A stretch of 64,000 bases of DNA from JALZUV01 sp964654855 (lineage in GTDB: Bacteria > Pseudomonadota > Alphaproteobacteria > Rickettsiales > JALZUV01): NCBI GenBank assembly GCA_964654855.1, contig CAZZJS010000003.1, forward strand, positions 169,065 to 233,064, read 5' to 3'. The position numbers and the translations under genes are program-made. The first letter of the stretch is position 1; every line of letters begins with the position of its first letter. The notes under the pieces are model-generated. The model searched no databases, was not told where the DNA came from, and saw nothing but the letters and a program-made list of their open reading frames with translations. This document shows positions 50,301 through 57,989 of the stretch, piece by piece.

Positions 50301-50639
50301 AATCAGTCAGTTAAACCTCTTGAGAATCCTGTGACGAATATGGCAGAGGCACATGAGGCACTTGCTGAGATAAAGGCAATTATGGATGCCAGCCGCAAAC
50401 ATTTAGGTGTGTTACGTTTTGTGGATCCCAATAAGCTGGTGATTGATGGCAAGGGCTTGGCACAGCTCTCAGAAACAATTGAAGCGCAGTATCAAGCAGC
50501 TGATAACGCAGGTGATCTTAATACAGAGGAAGGGTTTACCCGACTTAGTAATGTGATTCGTGATGAGTTCTTAGCGGTTGTGGATTTAGCAAAGCTTCAG
50601 TCCAATATGAAGTCTCAGCATAATACTATCGCTCGATGA
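47343..50639 (+). CDS. Giant protein with internal duplications, unknown function
   Basis: This is a protein of about 1098 residues, predicted soluble and helix-rich. The start is taken as TTG at 47343 because GGAGG lies five bases upstream; a TTG at 47331 would add four residues. It has internal repeats: a block starting with L-x3-VD/VP-K (LSHVEYVPQEKKFLTV at about 48079, LHSLEFVDPKKNLIPV at 49229, LGVLRFVDPNKLVIDG at 50397) recurs three times, and a second block (HEMTKLYRRKLPTQ at 48589, HEAKLLWSRTSYAR at 49719, with I-G/V-x-W/Y-x5-RR following) twice. No catalytic motif or named family is recognised. It lies alone between the island and a TRIC channel gene. Confidence 0.7.
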   Translation: MVAITAQPPKSRWDFPFKEPEQWWEIWHNTERSLAAQFAMMPVNAIARRLLEDPAIAAKKSASGRNKKALEVATYEYLENVFTRTTGAQIIRSWTSLYGNDKKFQKCVHAGELLSGLTASAAYHDKESIPLAEELKNGHVTPVHDFIFHSSDANQMMSDFVTGELDVTPTNLRQMEQHLQAMSELSAQPLAMAEEMRRNSTQPTSPHTRPSDYIREVLEAKQLQTPRQMQILFSLIPPMITHGALALSHVEYVPQEKKFLTVDQSVRLAKAVEETLNANAYEYNHDSDGKPLLENVPASAIIKKTDNGYEVLSEQELLQFGNRLLHKTKEIAGQNLNRILAYADDHYEAVEQQLLNSVYPTKPKEKTLNNTSALVSTEFTKPWEENKKSSPISHKTNRWSSYLGAIWNNVTRDESKHEMTKLYRRKLPTQVTKMPINIVGDYLLRRKDGSLDNIRDGEWQPIAKKELWGLAANPIAGSHGLVGVKEIVGTGSQLTDTSIKKLNRHFAAAAKSGLAMDRDIQQSLETSRSAIRQKQLSVTPSLKAKVERIQQKDPRSYSQDDYTALQSYFQALSQGVNQQANTLLKPYKKQDDEELTDVITRNVLESVGDLPSALTTLSFIQSILQKEVKNLHSLEFVDPKKNLIPVKSFREIADYMEEQLTSAGIAVVGEEYQGKKCQVEGLANGQMVQFNKQANRYEAVQPETIVRLANVVSAKFKQEIGSNLERIKQGSIDKTHYAFVEKALFSQPKENSKAILSPTFSGEKRWSAPTKIKHERSFFEKIRDSWKHATRPEAIHEAKLLWSRTSYARFSGIPIGTWQHIRRGYLPVDKETGRWKVNPEASIGEIFTNPGKFISRGSLLSGLWGAIAYPIGEFVATIGREMSRYKVTDIIADSSHASDTLSELLHKAPTLSDDWEKEYREVTGKSAALQQAAENDTFKMIPRIAMKPAHLRLEHENLLMQQYMEQAGAVALATASQLTSNAKTTTNQSVKPLENPVTNMAEAHEALAEIKAIMDASRKHLGVLRFVDPNKLVIDGKGLAQLSETIEAQYQAADNAGDLNTEEGFTRLSNVIRDEFLAVVDLAKLQSNMKSQHNTIAR

Positions 50640-50769
50640 GAGCGTTCCAAATTGGATGTTTTCCTTTTTACAAAAGAACATAGGCATTTTTAGCGTCCTT
50701 TTCTTTGCTGTGTTTTGCGGTGAGCGCTTTCTATCTTGCTTCTGCACTGGGAAGCGCTAGATATCAATA

Positions 50770-51387
50770 ATGTTCGATATCTTTATCATTTCTTCTTTCA
50801 TCGGAACCGTAGCTTTTGCTTTAAGTGGGTTTCTCATAAGCGTTTCCAAAAAGATGGATTGGATGGGGGCGTTTATCCTCGCCATGTTGACGGCGAATGG
50901 TGGAGGCGTCATTCGCGATGTATTGGTGAATCAAACACCAAAACTTTTAACTGATCTTTCAGGTTTCTTTATTGTAGTGGGAGTGTTTGTGCTAGCGCTT
51001 ATATGCAAGTTGCAGCGTTTTGCGAAGATTGAGAAAAGTCGGTTATTTATCTTGAGTGACGCGCTAGGCTTAGTTGCCTTTAGCATTACCGGTGCGTTAG
51101 TGGGTGTAGAGGCACAACTGAATGTATTTGGAGTAGTCGTTCTTGCTTTTATCACTGCAGCAGGTGGTGGTATTATTCGTGATGTGCTTGTGAATGAAGT
51201 GCCGGCGCTATTTAGCAGTGACTTTTACGGTAGTGTAGCCATTTTTAGTGGTTTGGGAGTCTATGGATTACATAGCCTAGGGATGGCAAGCAATTTGAAC
51301 CTATCGATCCTGTTGGCCGCAGCGCTGGCATTGAGGTTGTGTGCTTATATATTAAAATGGAAATTGCCAAGAATCTCCAAGCATTAG
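50770..51387 (+). CDS. TRIC-type cation channel family (UPF0126) protein
   Basis: This is a 205-residue membrane protein made of two repeats of three transmembrane segments each, with the signature ANGGGVIRDVLVNQTP in the first and AAGGGIIRDVLVNEVP in the second. This is the bacterial trimeric intracellular cation channel family (YicG/UPF0126). It should be a K+-permeable channel in the inner membrane; the physiological role in bacteria is poorly defined. It converges on sdhB. Confidence 0.9.
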   Translation: MFDIFIISSFIGTVAFALSGFLISVSKKMDWMGAFILAMLTANGGGVIRDVLVNQTPKLLTDLSGFFIVVGVFVLALICKLQRFAKIEKSRLFILSDALGLVAFSITGALVGVEAQLNVFGVVVLAFITAAGGGIIRDVLVNEVPALFSSDFYGSVAIFSGLGVYGLHSLGMASNLNLSILLAAALALRLCAYILKWKLPRISKH

Positions 51388-51393
51388 ATAAAG

Positions 51394-52194
51394 TTAGACT
51401 TGGCGCTCTACCAATAATTTTTTGATTTCACCAATAGCCTTGGCAGGATTGAGTCCTTTAGGGCAGGTTTTGGTGCAATTCATGATCGTATGGCAGCGAT
51501 AGAGACGGAATGGGTCTTCTAGATCATCGAGGCGCTCACCCGTAAATTCATCACGGCTATCGGCAATCCAGCGATAGGCTTGAAGCAAGATAGCTGGACC
51601 TAGATAGCGGTCAGAGTTCCACCAATAGCTTGGACAAGAAGTCGAACAGCAGAAGCAGAGAATACATTCATACATGCCATCTAATGCTTTGCGGTCTTCA
51701 GGAGATTGAAGGCGCTCAGAACCTGATGGGGTAGGGCTTTGCGTTTTCATCCAAGGCTCAATACTCTCATATTGGGCATAAACATGTTTTAGGTCTGGCA
51801 CCAAGTCCTTCACAACAGGCATATGCGGTAGCGGATAAATTTTAATATCGCCATCTATTTCGTCGATACCTTTGGTACATGCGAGCGTATTGGTGCCGCC
51901 AATATTCATAGCGCAAGAACCACAAATTCCTTCACGACAAGAGCGGCGGAAGGTGAGGGTACTGTCAATTTTATCTTTAATGTAGATGAGCGCATCCAGA
52001 ATCATCGGGCCGCATTCATCTAAATCCACCTCATAGCTATCGATACGCGGGTTAAGTGGTTCGCCAGCTTCATCGACATCATCTGGATTCCAGCGGTAAA
52101 TATGAAATACTTTAACATTTTTTGCATCGCGTGATGCTTCAAAATATTCGCCTTCAACCGGACGAGAGTTAGTGGGGAGGGTAAATTCAGCCAT
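51394..52194 (-). CDS. sdhB: Succinate dehydrogenase iron-sulfur subunit
   Basis: This is the 266-residue iron-sulfur subunit of complex II. The [2Fe-2S] site is CREGICGSCAMNI with a later Cys (TLAC), the [4Fe-4S] site CILCFCCSTSCP and the [3Fe-4S] site CHTIMNCTKTCPKGLNP. It passes electrons from SdhA to ubiquinone in the membrane. Unusually it is separated from sdhA by two M48 peptidase genes on the same strand, though the order C-D-A-(M48)-(M48)-B keeps the operon direction. Confidence 0.97.
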   Translation of the reverse strand: MAEFTLPTNSRPVEGEYFEASRDAKNVKVFHIYRWNPDDVDEAGEPLNPRIDSYEVDLDECGPMILDALIYIKDKIDSTLTFRRSCREGICGSCAMNIGGTNTLACTKGIDEIDGDIKIYPLPHMPVVKDLVPDLKHVYAQYESIEPWMKTQSPTPSGSERLQSPEDRKALDGMYECILCFCCSTSCPSYWWNSDRYLGPAILLQAYRWIADSRDEFTGERLDDLEDPFRLYRCHTIMNCTKTCPKGLNPAKAIGEIKKLLVERQV

Positions 52195-52237
52195 GGATTT
52201 ATTCTAACGTGAGTAGGGTTAAATTTATACTAAAATC

Positions 52238-53047
52238 TTAGCCTTCTTCTGGTTTGAAATCAGGCAAGAGTTTTTGCCCCGCTTTTTGTTTCGTTTTTAT
52301 CTCAGCTGCAGTTTTGCCGAGCAGTAAATAGCGCTCTGCTGTTGTTGGATGCGAGCTTCCCACATAGATCCCTTCTGGATTTAAAGTTGCCATGCGGCGC
52401 CACAAATCAGCTGCTTGATCAATATTAAAGCCAGCGCGTTGAAGGATATACATGCCGATATAATCAGCTTCTTTTTCAAAGCCTTGGCTATATTTCAAAA
52501 CGGCACTTTGAGCGCCTAATTTGCTAAACATACCGCTGGTGTTCATGCCTTGAGAACCGGCAAGCGTATCAACCGCTAGCCCGAGTAAGCTACCTACTGT
52601 TGCGTTTTGTCCCGCTTTGCTTGGGTGTGCCATAATAGCATGGGCATATTCGTGGCTTAGTACGGTAGCGAGTTGGTTATCAGTTTTGGCAAAAGACATC
52701 ATTGCAGGGGTGACTACGATTTTTTTACCATCGGTATAGGCATTTACAGCATCTGTTTCTTTATCTTCCAAATTAAAAGGAAGGTCGCAGGTTTTTGCTC
52801 CCAGCTCACGGCAGACTGTACTACCTGATGCATGGATGAGTCGTGCGACACGGTCTAAACGTACCTTCATTGCCGAAGTGGCTTTGGTTGCTGTTTGAGT
52901 TGGATTCTTTGCTTCAGCGTCGATAATACGCTTTTGTTCAGCCTGTTCACGCGCTAACTCTTCTTTTGAAATTGTAGGTGTTTGTGAAGTGGCAGAGGCG
53001 CAAGCTGTGAGTAGTAGAGCGAGTGCAATGATAGTTAAACGTTTCAT
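52238..53047 (-). CDS. M48-family metalloprotease lipoprotein
   Basis: This is a 269-residue lipoprotein with signal peptide LTIIALALLLTAC (lipobox Cys16). The zinc site is the HEYAH of TVLSHEYAHAIMAH, with a downstream Glu in GFEKEADYIGMYI. It resembles periplasmic BepA/YggG-type M48 peptidases that check outer-membrane protein assembly. It stands between sdhA and sdhB and is closely related to the frameshifted gene just upstream of it, so the pair arose by tandem duplication. Confidence 0.85.
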   Translation of the reverse strand: MKRLTIIALALLLTACASATSQTPTISKEELAREQAEQKRIIDAEAKNPTQTATKATSAMKVRLDRVARLIHASGSTVCRELGAKTCDLPFNLEDKETDAVNAYTDGKKIVVTPAMMSFAKTDNQLATVLSHEYAHAIMAHPSKAGQNATVGSLLGLAVDTLAGSQGMNTSGMFSKLGAQSAVLKYSQGFEKEADYIGMYILQRAGFNIDQAADLWRRMATLNPEGIYVGSSHPTTAERYLLLGKTAAEIKTKQKAGQKLLPDFKPEEG

Positions 53048-53049
53048 GA

Positions 53050-53884
53050 CTAATTAGACCTTTTATCTTTTTTCATCTGCGGTAACAGTTCTTCACCCTT
53101 TTTACGCTTTTCTGCGATCTCGTCGACTGTTTTTTTCATTGTTACAAAACGTTCTGGCGAGCTTGGATGGGTGGTGTTGGTATAAATTGCACCTGGGTCA
53201 ACTGCTGCCATTAGCCGCCAAACGTTTGGCGCTTGGTCAATTTTATACCCAGCACGTTTGAGAATATAAAGGCCGACATAGTCTGCTTCATGCTCATAAG
53301 CGGAGGAAAAAGAGAGTAAGCTCATTTCCGCACCTATATTGCCAAGCTCGTTACCCATGTTAATACCGGCACTAGCACTGACCGCATCTAGGATAGAGCC
53401 TAAAATAGCGCCGCCCGTAACGTTAGTTGTTTGGTCATCTAAATGCCCCATAATATTATGGGCGAATTCATGAGCGATGATGAAGGCAAGTTGATCATCG
53501 CGTTTCACGAGTTGCATTAAGCGGCGGCTAACAACAAGCTTGTTTCCATCAGCATAAGCGTTAATGGAATCATCTGTGCTCGTACCAAGTTGTGCATGAA
53601 ACAAGCAGCGTTGTTCTTTATCTAATGTTCCGTCTTTACGAAGTATATTGCTTGATTGCCGAGGTTCCAACTCGTTTAGCGATGCGAGAGAGGCGTTGCT
53701 CTAGCTTGGTTTTAGTAGGTATGCGATCGTAAATATGTGAGAAGTCATTCTCATAGAGGTATTGTTCTTGATATTCTCTTTCCGCTTCAATGTCGGCGTC
53801 GCTAACTTCAGGTAAAAGCGTGCGTGGCTGTGCGCAAGCTGCTAGCAGCATTACCATCGTGATGGTGATGAGAAGGCGGGGCAT
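53050..53884 (-). pseudogene. M48-family metalloprotease lipoprotein, frameshifted copy
   Basis: The first part, from the ATG at 53884, encodes a lipoprotein signal (ITMVMLLAAC), then a homologous N-terminal domain ending KRVGTSAIKQYTS with a stop. The rest continues in another frame with ILRKDGTLDKEQRC, AFIIAHEFAHNIMGH (zinc site HEFAH) and AYEHEADYVGLYILK, down to the stop at 53050. The break falls near 53640-53660. Compared with its neighbour at 52238 both halves are complete, so a single-base insertion or deletion explains it. Decay, a natural slippage or a base-calling error cannot be separated here. Confidence 0.75.
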
Positions 53885-55683
53885 TAGTAAACCCGTTTCT
53901 TCGGCGGAACGACCTCTACTTCATCAGTTAGGGTATTCATGTGCACGGGGCGGAAGTCGATCTTCACATTGCCTTTGCCGTCCAACCACGTAAGTGTGTG
54001 TTTGTGCCAGTTTTCATCATCACGCTCTTCGTAATCATCGCGTGCATGAGCGCCACGGCTCTCTTTACGATTCAATGCAGAATCCATCGTCACGACAGCT
54101 TGTGAGAGCAGGTTATCTAGCTCTAATGCTTCCACTAGGTCAGAGTTCCAAATCATGCTCTTATCGGACACGTTAATATCGTCAAAGCTCTGCCAGATAT
54201 CGGCAATTTTCTTTGAGCCTTCTGCCATCGTCTTTTCAGTACGGAAAACAGCTGCATGATTCTGCATCGCGCTTTGCATGTTATTGCGAATTTCTGCTGT
54301 GCGTAGCTTGCCGTCAGCATGACGAATCTTATCAAAACGTTGTAGCACATAGTCTGTCGCATGTGCTGGTACCGGCGGTAATTTAGCGCCCGGCTTGAGA
54401 ATTTCTTTTGCACGAATCGCCGCTGCGCGACCAAATACGACTAAATCGAGGAGTGAATTTGAACCCAAGCGATTTGCACCGTGAACTGAGATACAGCCCG
54501 CTTCGCCAATCGCCATTAAACCTGGAACGATTGCTTCAGCGTTGCCTTTTTGCTTAGTCACTACTTCGCCATGCATGTTGGTAGGAATACCACCCATATT
54601 ATAGTGAACGGTTGGAATTACCGGAATCGGGTCTTTCGTGACATCTACCCCAGCAAATACTTTTGCCGTTTCTGAAATTCCAGGTAGGCGCGCTGCCAGC
54701 ACCTCAGGTGCTAAGTGGTTTAGATGCAAGTTGATATGATCTTTATTCGGGCCCACACCGCGACCTTCTTGAATCTCCATCGTCATAGAGCGGCTGACGA
54801 CATCACGGCTTGCCAAATCTTTCGCGGAAGGTGCGTAACGTTCCATAAAGCGTTCGCCTTCACTGTTGGTGAGATAACCACCTTCGCCGCGTGCACCTTC
54901 GGTAATTAGACAACCTGCGCCATAAACACCTGTTGGGTGGAATTGAACAAATTCCATATCTTGTAAAGGCATGCCAGCACGAAGCACCATACCACCACCA
55001 TCACCGGTGCAGGTGTGAGCGGATGTACAAGAGAACCATGCGCGACCATAACCACCCGTTGCAAGGACTACCATTTGCGCGTTAAAGCGGTGTAGTGTTC
55101 CGTCATCTAAGTTCCAAGCCATTACGCCACGGCAGGAGCCATCATCATCCATCAATAGATCCATTGCGAAATATTCGATGAAGAACTGAGCTTGGTTTTT
55201 AAGCGCTTGTTGATATAGCGTATGCAAAATGGCATGACCCGTACGGTCCGCTGCTGCACAGGTGCGAACAGCCGCAGGGCCTTCGCCATATTCTGTAGTC
55301 ATACCACCGAACGGTCGTTGATAGATTTTACCTTCAGGTGTGCGTGAGAATGGTACGCCGTAATGTTCCAGCTCGATCACTGAATCCATCGCGTTTTTGC
55401 ACATATATTCAATAGCATCTTGGTCGCCGAGCCAATCAGAGCCTTTAATCGTATCGTAAAAGTGCCAGCGCCAGTCATCTTTGCTCATATTGCCGAGTGC
55501 GGCGGAGATGCCGCCTTGTGCTGCAACTGTGTGGCTACGTGTGGGGAATACTTTACTGATACAAGCGGTTGATAAGCCTGCATTGGCCATACCAAAAGTG
55601 GCACGCAAGCCAGCGCCACCAGCACCAACAACCACTACATCAAAATTGTGATCAATAATTTCGTAAGATTGAGGAAGGGTCAT
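53884..55683 (-). CDS. sdhA: Succinate dehydrogenase flavoprotein subunit
   Basis: This is the 599-residue FAD subunit of complex II, oxidising succinate to fumarate. Features: Rossmann FAD motif VVVGAGGAGLRATFG, the covalent flavin His in SHTVAAQGGISAALGN, active-site segments RFMERYAP and TVHYNMGGIPTN, and GANRLGSNSLLDLVVFGRAA. The C-terminal region with KHTLTWLDGKGNV is normal. It overlaps the sdhD start by four bases and shares one base with the M48 pseudogene. Confidence 0.97.
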   Translation of the reverse strand: MTLPQSYEIIDHNFDVVVVGAGGAGLRATFGMANAGLSTACISKVFPTRSHTVAAQGGISAALGNMSKDDWRWHFYDTIKGSDWLGDQDAIEYMCKNAMDSVIELEHYGVPFSRTPEGKIYQRPFGGMTTEYGEGPAAVRTCAAADRTGHAILHTLYQQALKNQAQFFIEYFAMDLLMDDDGSCRGVMAWNLDDGTLHRFNAQMVVLATGGYGRAWFSCTSAHTCTGDGGGMVLRAGMPLQDMEFVQFHPTGVYGAGCLITEGARGEGGYLTNSEGERFMERYAPSAKDLASRDVVSRSMTMEIQEGRGVGPNKDHINLHLNHLAPEVLAARLPGISETAKVFAGVDVTKDPIPVIPTVHYNMGGIPTNMHGEVVTKQKGNAEAIVPGLMAIGEAGCISVHGANRLGSNSLLDLVVFGRAAAIRAKEILKPGAKLPPVPAHATDYVLQRFDKIRHADGKLRTAEIRNNMQSAMQNHAAVFRTEKTMAEGSKKIADIWQSFDDINVSDKSMIWNSDLVEALELDNLLSQAVVTMDSALNRKESRGAHARDDYEERDDENWHKHTLTWLDGKGNVKIDFRPVHMNTLTDEVEVVPPKKRVY

Positions 55684-56078
55684 ACCGGAACGTCGCTAAA
55701 GAAATGGAGTTGAATTACGGCCATCAAGCAAATGAGGCCAAAAAGAATATGCAATGCTTTGCTAAAAATAAGCAGGCTATTACGAGAGAAAGGTTTGTGG
55801 ATGTAATCTTCAATCACTACTTGGATTCCGAGTTTAGAATGCCAGAAACCAAAGATGATAAAGAGTGCGAGGAAAGCAGCATTGAAGGGTGATTTAAGCC
55901 AAATATTAAGTGCTACACCGTCATGCCCCATGGCAAGACAAATTAAGCTAACGACAAACCAAAGGCCGAGTGGAATGAGTGCAAGAGCGGTTGCGCGCTC
56001 CGCAATAAAGTGACTCGTGCCTGATTTGGCTGAACCTAAACCACGTGCTTTTTTGATATCGGAACGTAAACGGCTCAT
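55680..56078 (-). CDS. sdhD: Succinate dehydrogenase membrane anchor subunit D
   Basis: This is a 132-residue membrane anchor with three transmembrane helices, starting MSRLRSDIKKARGLGSAKSG as alphaproteobacterial SdhD does. The heme and quinone region is in FWHSKLGIQVVIEDYIH and SKALHILFGL. The ATG at 56078 is preferred because GGGGGG lies six bases upstream; the frame extends 10 residues further. It overlaps sdhC by four bases. Confidence 0.9.
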   Translation of the reverse strand: MSRLRSDIKKARGLGSAKSGTSHFIAERATALALIPLGLWFVVSLICLAMGHDGVALNIWLKSPFNAAFLALFIIFGFWHSKLGIQVVIEDYIHKPFSRNSLLIFSKALHILFGLICLMAVIQLHFFSDVPV

Positions 56079-56473
56079 GACGTACCCCCCATAAGGATGT
56101 AAATCCATGTCGTCGCCGTGAGGCCTAATGTGATGCCGAGTACGAGAAATCCGCCGCGTTGTGCATCTTCAATTTCAAGCATCATACCCGCATCCCAAAC
56201 TAGATGACGAATACCATTGGCAAGATGGTAGTAAAACGCGACGCTCCAGCCAAAAAGAAAGAGCATACCTAAAAGGCTACCCGCCATATCGTAGAAATCT
56301 TCCAGCCCAGATGGATCATAAGCTGCATGGTAAAGCCAGCAGGTGAGGGGAAGTAAGCCAATACTCAGTGCAAAGCCTGTCATACGGTGGAAGATCGAAA
56401 GAATCGATGTCATTTGCGGTTTATAAATCTGCAAATGCGGTGAAAGCGGGCGGGATGAAGTTGTTTTTGTCAT
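56075..56473 (-). CDS. sdhC: Succinate dehydrogenase cytochrome b556 subunit
   Basis: This is a 132-residue cytochrome b subunit. RPLSPHLQIYKP at the N-terminus, SIFHRMTGFAL in the first helix and HLANGIRHLVWDAG with the heme-ligand His are diagnostic. The ATG at 56473 is chosen because MTKTTSSRPLSPHLQ is the typical start; the longer frame to 56509 is unlikely. It begins the operon sdhC-D-A-M48-M48-B, so the promoter should lie in the 70 bp ahead of it. Confidence 0.93.
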   Translation of the reverse strand: MTKTTSSRPLSPHLQIYKPQMTSILSIFHRMTGFALSIGLLPLTCWLYHAAYDPSGLEDFYDMAGSLLGMLFLFGWSVAFYYHLANGIRHLVWDAGMMLEIEDAQRGGFLVLGITLGLTATTWIYILMGGTS

Positions 56474-56543
56474 TGCCTCATAAAATAACCAATCGCCGCC
56501 CAGTTGCAAGCTGGGTTTTCATTAAAAATAGCTAAGCTTCAAT

Positions 56544-57578
56544 TTAAGCTGCTGCTTGTGGCTGTAATTGATATTTAAAGATAAGTTCTTCGGCAATCTG
56601 TACGGCGTTGAGTGCCGCACCCTTGCGTAAGTTATCTGATACACACCAGAAGGCGAGGCCATTCTCAATGCTTTTATCTTCGCGCAAACGAGAGACAAAA
56701 ACAGCATCTTCGCCGACACAATCAAGCTGCGTTGCATAGCCGCCATCTTGATGGCGATCGACGACCATAATGCCATCGGATTCAGAAAGAATATCACGTG
56801 CTTTATCCGCGCTGAGTGGTTTTTCAAGCTCAATATTGATGGATTCACCATGACCAACAAAAACCGGAAGGCGTACACAAGTGGCCACTACTTCAATTGA
56901 TGGGTCGAGGATTTTTTTCGTCTCCACCATCATTTTCCATTCTTCTTTCGTATAGCCGTCATCCATAAAGCTATCGATATGCGGAATCGCATTGAAAGCA
57001 ATACGCTTGGTGAAATTCACCGGATCTTGCTGCTCATGCACATAGATTTTTTTCGTTTGGGTATAGAGTTCATCCATCGCGCTTTTGCCAGCACCTGAAA
57101 CTGATTGATACGTGCTAACGATGATACGTTTGATTTTTGCAGCATCATGCAATGGCTTGAGTGCCACCATCATTTGAATGGTCGAGCAATTTGGGTTGGC
57201 AATTATGTTACTTTTTGTGAAGTCTTTTAGCGCATCGGAGTTCACTTCCGGCACGATGAGTGGAACGTTCTCATCCATACGGAAGTGAGAGGTGTTATCG
57301 ATGACTACACAACCCGCTGCTGCAGCGCGCGGCGCATGCTCGGCTGAGACTTTTCCGCCTGGAGAGAAAAGTGCAATATCCGTATCCGAAAAATCATAAT
57401 CAGCGAGAGATTTTACTTTAAGGATTTGCTCATCTCCGAAGCTAACCTCTTTACCGACAGAGGCAGAAGAGGCAAGTGCAACGACTTCCTTTGCAGGGAA
57501 GTTGCGTTCGCTTAGTGTTTGGAGGATTTCGCGGCCGACATTCCCTGTCGCGCCAACAACGGCAATTTTATAAGACAT
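56544..57578 (-). CDS. asd: Aspartate-semialdehyde dehydrogenase
   Basis: Asd reduces aspartyl phosphate to aspartate semialdehyde, the branch point of lysine, threonine and methionine synthesis and of diaminopimelate for the wall. It is about 344 residues with the NADP site VVGATGNVGREIL, LFSPGGKVS, NPNCSTIQMMV (catalytic Cys) and STYQSVSGAGKSAM. The ATG at 57578 is preferred over an upstream start that adds eight residues. It lies downstream of leuB and a small secreted-protein gene, forming a leuD-leuB-orf-asd cluster. Confidence 0.96.
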   Translation of the reverse strand: MSYKIAVVGATGNVGREILQTLSERNFPAKEVVALASSASVGKEVSFGDEQILKVKSLADYDFSDTDIALFSPGGKVSAEHAPRAAAAGCVVIDNTSHFRMDENVPLIVPEVNSDALKDFTKSNIIANPNCSTIQMMVALKPLHDAAKIKRIIVSTYQSVSGAGKSAMDELYTQTKKIYVHEQQDPVNFTKRIAFNAIPHIDSFMDDGYTKEEWKMMVETKKILDPSIEVVATCVRLPVFVGHGESINIELEKPLSADKARDILSESDGIMVVDRHQDGGYATQLDCVGEDAVFVSRLREDKSIENGLAFWCVSDNLRKGAALNAVQIAEELIFKYQLQPQAAA

Positions 57579-57589
57579 GTTTTTCTCTT

Positions 57590-57988
57590 CTATTGATCGC
57601 AAATATGAATAGTATCGTCCAATGCGAGTGCATTGGCGGCTTTAAGTTGTGCGGCTACAGCGCGTGAGCAGCTTTTGACTTTACGAATGATTGGGTCGTT
57701 CATGAAGCGTTTGACTTCGTTTTGCATAAGGGATTGTGCTTTATCGCGTTGACCTGCATCGCAAAGCGTTGTGATTTTGCCCGTAAGACTTTGCCCCTGC
57801 TTTTCTAGCTCAGCTAATTTATTGTGGTTAATGTTCGCACAATTTTTCATCTGATCGATCTGTTTATTCAGGTCGTCCTTATTCATACCTTGCAGCTGTT
57901 GGATAAGTTGCTGCTGTAGTGCAGGGCGTTCTTGTGCACTTACCTGAAATGCAAATAGAGCCAAAAGAGTTATGATCCAGATTTTCAT
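57590..57988 (-). CDS. Small predicted periplasmic protein
   Basis: This is a 132-residue protein with a signal peptide (IITLLALFAFQVSA) and a Gln-rich helical body (ERPALQQQLIQQLQ) with four Cys in the mature part (KNCANI, TTLCDAG, VKSCSRA, HICDQ) that could form two disulfides. It is packed between leuB (one base away) and asd (11 bases away), so it is a real operon member. No family recognised. Confidence 0.65.
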   Translation of the reverse strand: MKIWIITLLALFAFQVSAQERPALQQQLIQQLQGMNKDDLNKQIDQMKNCANINHNKLAELEKQGQSLTGKITTLCDAGQRDKAQSLMQNEVKRFMNDPIIRKVKSCSRAVAAQLKAANALALDDTIHICDQ

Positions 57989-57989
57989 C

